The notes beneath the pieces were generated by a model, which was given only the letters and a program-made list of their open reading frames with translations, made no database searches and was not told the DNA's origin. This document shows, one piece after another, positions 1-5,119 of a stretch of DNA of 5,119 bases (position 1 is the first letter of the stretch; each line of letters begins with the position of its first letter). The position numbers and the translations under genes were made by a program. The stretch spans positions 1-5,119 of the forward strand of contig CAMZLT010000085.1 of NCBI GenBank assembly GCA_947311745.1, given 5' to 3'. Source of the stretch: an uncultured Flavobacteriaceae bacterium (GTDB lineage: Bacteria > Bacteroidota > Bacteroidia > Flavobacteriales > Flavobacteriaceae).

Positions 1-33
1 AGGAGCTACATCACCTATTTTTAAATGTGTCAT
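1..33 (-). CDS. bcp: Thioredoxin-dependent thiol peroxidase (Bcp/PrxQ family), N-terminal 11 codons only
   Basis: On the minus strand an ATG at 33-31 opens a frame that runs off the left edge, reading MTHLKIGDVAP. This resembles the N-terminus of Bcp/PrxQ peroxiredoxins, which typically start with a short stretch like 'LKxGDxAPxF' before the thioredoxin fold. Such enzymes reduce hydrogen peroxide and organic peroxides in the cytoplasm using thioredoxin. The catalytic cysteine lies beyond the window, so the assignment rests on 11 residues plus context. The gene is divergent from nth across 55 bases, an arrangement I recall as common in flavobacteria (from memory, not checked). Another protein beginning with a similar 'GDxAP' segment, such as a TlpA-like or AhpC-like thiol protein, cannot be excluded. 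Confidence 0.6.
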   Translation of the reverse strand, partial: MTHLKIGDVAP

Positions 34-54
34 TTTATTTATATTTATTTAGTG

Positions 55-62
55 CTAAAATA
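55..62 (-). promoter_or_regulatory. Candidate -7 element for the leftward bcp gene
   Basis: Read on the minus strand the bases are TATTTTAG, one mismatch from the Bacteroidota -7 consensus TAnnTTTG. They lie 21 bases upstream of the bcp ATG. A TTTG on the same strand (89-86) could be the -33 element, but its 23-base spacing is at the long end. In such AT-rich DNA a one-mismatch hit is weak evidence. Confidence 0.25.
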
Positions 63-63
63 C

Positions 64-71
64 TACATTTG
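64..71 (+). promoter_or_regulatory. Candidate Bacteroidota -7 promoter element for nth
   Basis: TACATTTG matches the Bacteroidota primary sigma factor -7 consensus TAnnTTTG exactly. Transcription would start near position 78, giving a leader of only about 10 bases before the nth ATG at 89. No TTTG -33 box is present; TTTA at 44-47 (16-base spacing) or 38-41 (22-base spacing) are imperfect candidates. The position directly ahead of the gene supports the call. Confidence 0.45.
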
Positions 72-88
72 TTTCATAAATTTACCAA

Positions 89-730
89 ATGAACAAAAAA
101 GAACGCGTACAATTTGTAATCGATACTTTAGAACGATTATATCCAAAAGTTCCGATACCCTTAGATCATAAAGATGCTTATACATTATTAATTGCTGTTT
201 TATTATCCGCACAAAGTACCGATGCAAGAGTAAATACCATAACACCAAAATTATTTGCAATAGCTGATAATCCGTATGATATGGTTAAATTGTCAGTAGA
301 TGAAATTCGTGAAATTATTAAACCAGTAGGTCTTTCGCCGATGAAATCAAAAGGAATTTATGGTCTATCAAAAATGATTATTGAAAAACATAACGGTAAA
401 GTTCCAGATAATTTTGAGGACTTAGAAGCTTTTCCTGCTGTTGGACACAAAACAGCAAGTGTGGTGATGAGTCAAGCATTTGGTGTTCCTGCATTTCCTG
501 TGGATACACACATACACAGATTAATGTACCGTTGGAATTTAACTACTGGTAAAAATGTGGCACAAACCGAAAAAGATGCCAAAAGATTATTCCCAAAAGA
601 ACTATGGAACAAACTGCATTTACAAATAATTTATTACGGAAGAGAATATTCTCCTGCAAGAGGCTTTGATATAAATAAAGATATCATAACTAAAACGATT
701 GGTAGAAAAGAATTTTTAAAAGATTCGTAA
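89..730 (+). CDS. nth: Endonuclease III (DNA glycosylase/AP lyase), lacking the [4Fe-4S] cluster
   Basis: This 213-residue protein belongs to the helix-hairpin-helix DNA glycosylase superfamily. Such enzymes remove oxidised pyrimidines from DNA and cut the resulting abasic site in base excision repair. Visible landmarks are the LLSAQSTDARVN segment (residues 38-49), equivalent to LLSAQATD in E. coli Nth; the hairpin motif FPAVGHKTASVV (115-126) with catalytic lysine K121; and VDTHIHR (138-144) with catalytic aspartate D139. The length is close to the 211 residues of E. coli Nth. The C-terminus differs: where E. coli has the C-X6-C-X2-C-X5-C cluster loop after HGRYTC, this protein reads YYGREYSPARGFD and continues to the end with no cysteine. 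The whole protein contains none. The active site is intact, so I expect a working, cluster-free enzyme rather than a pseudogene. The start fits the family; there is no Shine-Dalgarno, as is usual in this phylum. It is divergent from bcp and probably transcribed alone. Confidence 0.93.
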   Translation: MNKKERVQFVIDTLERLYPKVPIPLDHKDAYTLLIAVLLSAQSTDARVNTITPKLFAIADNPYDMVKLSVDEIREIIKPVGLSPMKSKGIYGLSKMIIEKHNGKVPDNFEDLEAFPAVGHKTASVVMSQAFGVPAFPVDTHIHRLMYRWNLTTGKNVAQTEKDAKRLFPKELWNKLHLQIIYYGREYSPARGFDINKDIITKTIGRKEFLKDS

Positions 731-795
731 AATTACCTGTTAATTTTAGTAAATTAAAAAAGAGGATGCATATAAAATAAACTATATATTTTTTA

Positions 796-825
796 TTTAA
801 TTTATATACAAAAATCGTAAGTTTG
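796..825 (+). promoter_or_regulatory. Candidate Bacteroidota promoter for the sucA-odhB operon
   Basis: TAAGTTTG at 818-825 matches the -7 consensus TAnnTTTG exactly. TTTA at 796-799 lies 18 bases upstream and is one base from the -33 consensus TTTG, with spacing near the preferred 19. Transcription would begin near 832, leaving a leader of about 31 bases before the sucA ATG. This is the best-placed promoter in the window and implies that sucA-odhB is transcribed independently of nth. The rest of the 132-base gap is AT-rich with no other clear signal. Confidence 0.55.
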
Positions 826-862
826 TATTTCTAAAAACAACAATAGTTGTAACGAAAAAATT

Positions 863-3616
863 ATGGATAGATTTTCATTTCTAAATGCGATACATACCGA
901 GTTTATAGAAGAACTGTATCAAAAATATTTAAAATACCCAGATGCTGTTGAAGCAAGTTGGCGGAGTTTTTTTCAAGGATATGATTTTGCAAACGCCAAT
1001 TATTCTTTAGAAGGCGAAGAAAACCAATTACAAAATGGTATATTAACAACTGCAATCCCAGAAGATGTACATAAAGAATTCAAAGTAATTGATTTAATAA
1101 ATGGTTATCGTACAAGAGGGCATTTGTTTACAAAAACGAATCCTGTTAGAGAACGACGACACTATATGCCAGATTTGCATATTAGCAATTTTGGTTTGTC
1201 CGAATCTGATTTGACAAAAACTTTTGAAGCAGGAGAAATATTAGGTATTGGTAGCCAAACATTAGCAGAAATTATCAAGCATCTAGATGCAATATATTGC
1301 GATTCTATTGGAATTGAATATATGTATATTCGTAATCCAGAAGAAATTAAATGGTGGCAAAATCGTTTAAATGAAAACGACAACCATCCTAAATATACCG
1401 TAGAAGCAAAAAAATACATACTTTCAAAATTAAACCAAGCGGTAACTTTTGAAAGCTTTTTGCAAACAAAATATGTAGGTCAAAAACGATTTTCCTTAGA
1501 AGGTGGTGAAACACTAATCCCTGCAATTAGTGTTGCTTTATTTAATGCAGCAAACAATTTTGGAGTTAAAGAAACGGTTATTGGAATGGCTCATCGTGGT
1601 CGTTTAAGTACTTTAACTAATATTTTTAGAAAACCAGTTAGAGAACTGTTTAGCGAATTTGAAGGAAAAGATTTTGAGGATCAAAATATAGATGGTGATG
1701 TAAAGTATCATCTAGGTTTGACCTTAGATAAGACCTATCAAAATGGTACTAATATCATTATGAATCTAGTACCAAACCCTTCGCATTTAGAAACTGTTGA
1801 CGCTGTTGCCGAAGGAATTACTCGGGCAAAGATAGATACTGTTTATAAGAATGATAATTCTAAAATACTACCAATATTAGTTCACGGCGATGCTGCTGTT
1901 GCTGGTCAAGGAATTGTTTATGAAGTAGTACAAATGAGCCAATTAAATGGTTATAAAACAGGTGGAACAATTCATATTGTGGTAAATAATCAAATTGGTT
2001 TTACCACAAATTATTTAGATGCAAGATCTAGTACCTATTGTACCGATGTTGCAAAAGTAACCTTATCACCAGTTTTACACGTAAATGCGGATGATGTAGA
2101 AGCAGTAGTACACGCAGTAGAAATGGCTCTAGAATTTAGAATGAAATTCAAACGCGATATTTTTATCGACTTATTAGGATATCGAAAATATGGACATAAC
2201 GAAGGAGATGAACCTCGTTTTACACAGCCAAATCTATATAAAGCTATAGCAAAACATAGTAACCCGTTTAAAATATATTCCGAAAAATTAATTGCAGAAA
2301 ATACGGTAAATGTGGATTACATAAAAGGAATTACAGCAAACTTCAAAGCAATGCTTGAAGAAGAATTTGCCAAATCTAAGCAAGATAAAGTATCAAAAGT
2401 AAAACCATTTATGGCAAAGACTTGGGATGCTTTTATACGTGCAGGATTAGAAAGAATGCTAGCACCAACCGATACTACTTATTCTAAAAAGAAACTGCAA
2501 AATATTGCAAAAGTGGTTTCTACAGTACCTGAAGGTGTTAAATTTATTCGTAAAGCCGAACGAATTCTTAAAGGTCGTGATAAAATGGTTTTTGAAACCA
2601 ACGCTTTAGATTGGGGAATGGCAGAAACCTTAGCTTATGGTTCACTTTTAGAGGAAGGATTTAATGTTCGTATTTCTGGTGAAGATGTAGAAAGAGGAAC
2701 ATTTTCACACAGACACGCTATTCTTAGAGATGAAATTTCCGAAAAACGAATCAACCTTTTAGATACTAACCCTAATAATAAAGGAAAATTCTATATCTAT
2801 AATTCCCATTTATCCGAATATGGTGTTTTAGGTTTTGATTACGGATATGCTATTGCAGAGCCAAATACTTTAACCATTTGGGAAGCACAATTTGGTGATT
2901 TTGCAAACGGAGCACAAATAATATTCGATCAATATATGTCTGCTGCCGAAGATAAATGGAAATTACAAAACGGAATTGTAGTTTTATTACCTCATGGTTA
3001 CGAAGGACAAGGTTCCGAGCATTCATCAGCAAGAATTGAACGTTTCTTGCAACTTTGTGCAACCGATAATATGACCGTTGCAAATTGTACCACTCCAGCA
3101 AATATCTACCATTTGCTACGACGACAAATGAAACGAGATTTTAGAAAACCTTTAGTGGTCTTTACGCCTAAAAGTTTGTTGCGACACCCAAAAGCAATTT
3201 CTACTATTGAAGAATTAGCAGAAGGACAATTTAACGAGGTAATAGACGATACAATCGAGGTAAACAAAGTTAAAAAAATGGTTTTTGTTTCGGGTAAATT
3301 TTATTACGATTTACTTGCAGAAAGAGAAAAATTACAACGAGATGATGTTGCTTTAATTAGAATTGAACAACTATTTCCTTTAAATAAAGAAAAAATCAAT
3401 CAAATTATTAAAAAATATACAAAGGTTACAAAATATATTTGGGCTCAAGAAGAACCAAGAAATATGGGGGCTTGGAGCCATATGTTAGAACGTTTTGATC
3501 TAGTTGAAAAATTAGAACTGTGTTCCAGACCTTTCTATGCAGTACCTGCAGCTGGTTCAAGTACAAGATTTAAACGAAGACATCAACGTGTAATTGATTG
3601 TGTATTTAGTAAATAA
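863..3616 (+). CDS. sucA: 2-oxoglutarate dehydrogenase E1 component (thiamine diphosphate-dependent)
   Basis: This 917-residue protein is the E1 subunit of the 2-oxoglutarate dehydrogenase complex. It decarboxylates 2-oxoglutarate with thiamine diphosphate and passes the succinyl group to the lipoyl arm of E2, in the cytoplasmic TCA cycle. Residues 1-40 are the conserved N-terminal segment (DRFSFLNA...PDAVEASWRSFFQG), linked to E2 contact. The first transketolase-like domain (about 195-520) holds GMAHRGR (241-247, H244 equivalent to E. coli H260), VKYHLG (H283, equivalent to H298), and the cofactor/metal site GDAAVAGQG (342-350) through NNQIGFTT (375-382). HNEGDEPRFTQP (445-456) follows. The pyrimidine-binding domain (about 575-770) holds RGTFSHRHA (611-619) and GSEHSSARIERFLQ (717-730). 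A C-terminal domain completes it. Length is close to the 933 residues of E. coli SucA, and no motif is missing. The ATG is the natural start because family homology begins at the next residue; the upstream sequence is A-rich without a Shine-Dalgarno. odhB follows after 70 bases on the same strand. Confidence 0.97.
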   Translation: MDRFSFLNAIHTEFIEELYQKYLKYPDAVEASWRSFFQGYDFANANYSLEGEENQLQNGILTTAIPEDVHKEFKVIDLINGYRTRGHLFTKTNPVRERRHYMPDLHISNFGLSESDLTKTFEAGEILGIGSQTLAEIIKHLDAIYCDSIGIEYMYIRNPEEIKWWQNRLNENDNHPKYTVEAKKYILSKLNQAVTFESFLQTKYVGQKRFSLEGGETLIPAISVALFNAANNFGVKETVIGMAHRGRLSTLTNIFRKPVRELFSEFEGKDFEDQNIDGDVKYHLGLTLDKTYQNGTNIIMNLVPNPSHLETVDAVAEGITRAKIDTVYKNDNSKILPILVHGDAAVAGQGIVYEVVQMSQLNGYKTGGTIHIVVNNQIGFTTNYLDARSSTYCTDVAKVTLSPVLHVNADDVEAVVHAVEMALEFRMKFKRDIFIDLLGYRKYGHNEGDEPRFTQPNLYKAIAKHSNPFKIYSEKLIAENTVNVDYIKGITANFKAMLEEEFAKSKQDKVSKVKPFMAKTWDAFIRAGLERMLAPTDTTYSKKKLQNIAKVVSTVPEGVKFIRKAERILKGRDKMVFETNALDWGMAETLAYGSLLEEGFNVRISGEDVERGTFSHRHAILRDEISEKRINLLDTNPNNKGKFYIYNSHLSEYGVLGFDYGYAIAEPNTLTIWEAQFGDFANGAQIIFDQYMSAAEDKWKLQNGIVVLLPHGYEGQGSEHSSARIERFLQLCATDNMTVANCTTPANIYHLLRRQMKRDFRKPLVVFTPKSLLRHPKAISTIEELAEGQFNEVIDDTIEVNKVKKMVFVSGKFYYDLLAEREKLQRDDVALIRIEQLFPLNKEKINQIIKKYTKVTKYIWAQEEPRNMGAWSHMLERFDLVEKLELCSRPFYAVPAAGSSTRFKRRHQRVIDCVFSK

Positions 3617-3643
3617 AGTAAGATAAATTAAAAAATAAACAAA

Positions 3644-3665
3644 GCAATTTTAAAAGATAAATTGC
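3644..3665 (+). other. Small perfect inverted repeat between sucA and odhB
   Basis: GCAATTT (3644-3650) and AAATTGC (3659-3665) are exact inverted copies separated by 8 bases, able to form a 7-bp RNA hairpin. It ends 21 bases before the odhB ATG, within the 70-base gap of the likely operon. No T-tract follows, so it does not look like an intrinsic terminator. It could be an mRNA stabiliser or processing site, or chance in AT-rich DNA. Confidence 0.35.
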
Positions 3666-3686
3666 GGAAAACTAAAAATTAGAATT

Positions 3687-4898
3687 ATGATTTTAGAAAT
3701 GAAAGTTCCATCACCAGGAGAATCCATAACCGAAGTAGAAATCGCACAATGGTTAGTAGAAGATGGTGATTATGTGGAAAAAGATCAACCAATTGCTGAG
3801 GTAGATTCCGATAAAGCAACCTTAGAACTTCCTGCCGAAGAAAGTGGTATTATTACGCTTAAAGCAGAAGAGGGCGACGCTGTTGCAGTTGGTGCTGTTG
3901 TTTGTCTTATTGATAGGAGTGCAAAAAAACCAGCAGGAACTTCCGAAACTAAATCAGCTGAAAAAACTGCAGAAACACCTAAAGAAGAAAAAAAGGCAGT
4001 AGAAACAAAAACGACCTACGCTTCTGGTACTGCTTCACCTGCTGCTAAAAAAGTATTAGCTGAAAAAGGCATAAATCCTGCAACGATAAAAGGTACAGGA
4101 AAAGATGGTAGAATAACCAAAGAAGATGCGATAAAAGCAGTTCCGTCTATGGGAACTCCTGCTGTAAACGGACAGCGAACTTCTGCTCGTAAAAAAATGT
4201 CTATGCTTAGACGTAAAGTAGCACAACGTTTGGTTTCGGTTAAAAATGAAACCGCAATGTTAACTACTTTTAACGAAGTAAATATGCAGCCAATTTTTGA
4301 TTTGCGTAAACAATATAAAGAAACATTTAAAGAAAAACACGGCGTTTCTCTTGGCTTTATGAGTTTCTTTACTAAAGCCGTTGTACGTGCTTTAGAAATG
4401 TATCCAGATGTAAATAGTATGATTGATGGCGATTTTAAAGTTGCCTACGATTTTATTGATATTTCCATTGCAGTTTCTGGTCCAAAAGGTTTAATGGTTC
4501 CTGTAATTAGAAATGCTGAAAATCTATCTTTCAGAGGTATTGAAAGCGAAGTAAAACGCTTGGCAATACGTGCAAGAGAAGGACAAATTACTGTAGATGA
4601 AATGACAGGAGGAACATTTACCATAACTAACGGTGGTGTTTTTGGTTCCATGTTATCTACACCAATTATTAATCCACCACAAAGCGGAATTTTAGGTATG
4701 CACAACATTGTAAATAGACCAATGGCAGTAGATGGACAGGTAGTAATTCAACCAATTATGTACGTTGCATTATCTTATGATCATCGAATTATTGACGGAA
4801 AAGAATCGGTTGGTTTTTTAGTTGCAGTTAAAGAAGCATTAGAAAATCCAGTTGAACTATTAATGAATAACGAAATTGAAAAAGCGTTAGAATTATAA
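3687..4898 (+). CDS. odhB: 2-oxoglutarate dehydrogenase E2 component (dihydrolipoyllysine-residue succinyltransferase)
   Basis: This 403-residue protein (also called SucB) forms the core of the 2-oxoglutarate dehydrogenase complex and transfers succinyl groups from E1 to coenzyme A. It has one lipoyl domain (about 1-77); the lipoylated lysine is K43 in VDSDKATLELPA. A flexible linker rich in Lys, Glu, Thr and Ala (about 78-115) follows, then the peripheral-subunit-binding domain (about 116-151, ASPAAKKVLAEKGI...GTGKDGRITKEDA). The catalytic acyltransferase domain (about 166-403) ends with SYDHRIIDG (363-371), holding catalytic H366 and D370. FTITNGGVFGSMLSTPIINP (311-330) is typical of succinyltransferases and favours the 2-oxoglutarate over the pyruvate complex, as does pairing with sucA. 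Length is essentially that of E. coli SucB (405). The gene is downstream of sucA in the same operon and ends 6 bases before a strong hairpin. No gene for the E3 subunit follows. Confidence 0.96.
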   Translation: MILEMKVPSPGESITEVEIAQWLVEDGDYVEKDQPIAEVDSDKATLELPAEESGIITLKAEEGDAVAVGAVVCLIDRSAKKPAGTSETKSAEKTAETPKEEKKAVETKTTYASGTASPAAKKVLAEKGINPATIKGTGKDGRITKEDAIKAVPSMGTPAVNGQRTSARKKMSMLRRKVAQRLVSVKNETAMLTTFNEVNMQPIFDLRKQYKETFKEKHGVSLGFMSFFTKAVVRALEMYPDVNSMIDGDFKVAYDFIDISIAVSGPKGLMVPVIRNAENLSFRGIESEVKRLAIRAREGQITVDEMTGGTFTITNGGVFGSMLSTPIINPPQSGILGMHNIVNRPMAVDGQVVIQPIMYVALSYDHRIIDGKESVGFLVAVKEALENPVELLMNNEIEKALEL

Positions 4899-4904
4899 TA
4901 TTTT

Positions 4905-4959
4905 ATATAATTCCATAAAAAAAGCACCTATTTTAGGTGCTTTTTTTATGGAATTATAT
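4905..4959. terminator. Bidirectional intrinsic terminator between odhB and moaC
   Basis: Bases 4905-4930 and 4934-4959 are exact inverted copies: a 26-bp perfect stem with a 3-base TTT loop. The core is GCACCTA (4924-4930) pairing with TAGGTGC (4934-4940), flanked by 7 A on the left and 7 T on the right. It therefore reads as a GC-containing hairpin plus U-tract on either strand. It starts 6 bases after the odhB stop, and moaC converges on it from the right. The outer right arm contains the last codons and stop of moaC (stop at 4948-4946). Confidence 0.93.
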
Positions 4960-5119
4960 CGCTTTTCCCTCCTGTTTTTTTTAGGAGTTTTGTTTCTTTA
5001 ATTACCATACTTTGCGATATACTTTTGCACATATCGTAAATAGTTAATGCTGTAATACTTGCACCTGTTAGGGCTTCCATTTCTACACCAGTTTTACCTG
5101 TTATGGTTACTTTACATAG
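4946..5119 (-). CDS. moaC: Cyclic pyranopterin monophosphate synthase MoaC, C-terminal 57 residues
   Basis: A minus-strand frame enters from the right edge and ends at a TAA (4948-4946). MoaC works with MoaA to make cyclic pyranopterin monophosphate (precursor Z), the first step of molybdenum cofactor synthesis, in the cytoplasm. The fragment shows TGKTGVEMEALTGAS and then ALTIYDMCK, which match E. coli MoaC closely. The two Glu of GVEMEA and the Asp and Lys of YDMCK correspond to active-site residues E112, E114, D128 and K131. The C-terminal LLKKTGGKS matches LLAKSGGKS in E. coli, followed by a short DIIP tail, so the natural end is present and there is no fused MogA-like domain. The N-terminal two thirds lie outside the window. 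The gene is convergent with odhB; its stop codon is inside the shared terminator stem, 47 bases from the odhB stop. Confidence 0.93.
   Translation of the reverse strand, partial: LCKVTITGKTGVEMEALTGASITALTIYDMCKSISQSMVIKETKLLKKTGGKSDIIP

Noticed and set aside
50..65. TAGT-N8-ACTA dyad between bcp and nth as an operator
   Set aside because: Four-base arms are too short to separate from chance.
63..260. Minus-strand open frame overlapping the start of nth
   Set aside because: It overlaps conserved nth codons and the promoter region, and its low-complexity hydrophobic/basic translation looks like an antisense shadow.
740..757. Inverted repeat TTAATTT/AAATTAA just after nth as a terminator
   Set aside because: The 7-bp stem is purely A-T with no following T-tract; such repeats are expected by chance here.
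1162..1419. Minus-strand open frame inside sucA
   Set aside because: It lies wholly within a clearly conserved coding region and its translation resembles no family I know.
2850..3101. Minus-strand open frame inside sucA
   Set aside because: It is antisense to the conserved E1 active-site region and has no recognisable protein character.
3617..3686. Possible extra small gene or internal promoter in the sucA-odhB gap
   Set aside because: No TAnnTTTG element and no plausible start with an open frame were found in these 70 bases.
4445..4708. Minus-strand open frame inside odhB
   Set aside because: It is antisense to the conserved acyltransferase domain; most likely an artefact of codon bias.
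4975..4982. Run of eight T (eight A in the moaC sense) as a possible frameshift site
   Set aside because: The moaC frame continues through it into the conserved GGKS segment and the natural stop, so there is no sign of frameshifting or error.

Overview
The window is a compact, AT-rich stretch of ordinary chromosome. By protein sequence it most likely comes from the Flavobacteriaceae or a close relative in Bacteroidota. The evidence is the character of the 2-oxoglutarate dehydrogenase E1 and E2 proteins, an endonuclease III without iron-sulfur cysteines, the lack of Shine-Dalgarno sequences ahead of the starts, and exact matches to the Bacteroidota -7 promoter element (TAnnTTTG). No plasmid, phage, insertion sequence, CRISPR array or RNA gene is visible.

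Layout from left to right. (1) The first 33 bases are the start of a minus-strand gene, probably the thiol peroxidase bcp. (2) A 55-base divergent intergenic region carries candidate promoters in both directions. (3) nth (89-730, +) encodes an endonuclease III-type DNA glycosylase/lyase. (4) A 132-base gap holds a good promoter candidate (796-825). (5) sucA (863-3616, +) encodes the E1 subunit of 2-oxoglutarate dehydrogenase. (6) A 70-base gap contains a small perfect inverted repeat. (7) odhB/sucB (3687-4898, +) encodes the E2 subunit. (8) A 26-bp perfect hairpin acts as a shared terminator for genes on both strands. (9) The 3' end of moaC (4946-5119, -), for molybdenum cofactor synthesis, runs off the right edge. 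No gene-free stretch exceeds about 130 bases.

sucA and odhB form a two-gene operon for the TCA-cycle step from 2-oxoglutarate to succinyl-CoA. The shared E3 subunit (dihydrolipoamide dehydrogenase) is not next to them and must be encoded elsewhere. The divergent bcp/nth pair joins peroxide removal with repair of oxidised bases; a functional link is an inference from position only.

I found no previously undescribed system. The points most worth a second look are the endonuclease III with no cysteines at all, and the long two-way terminator whose stem includes the last moaC codons and stop.
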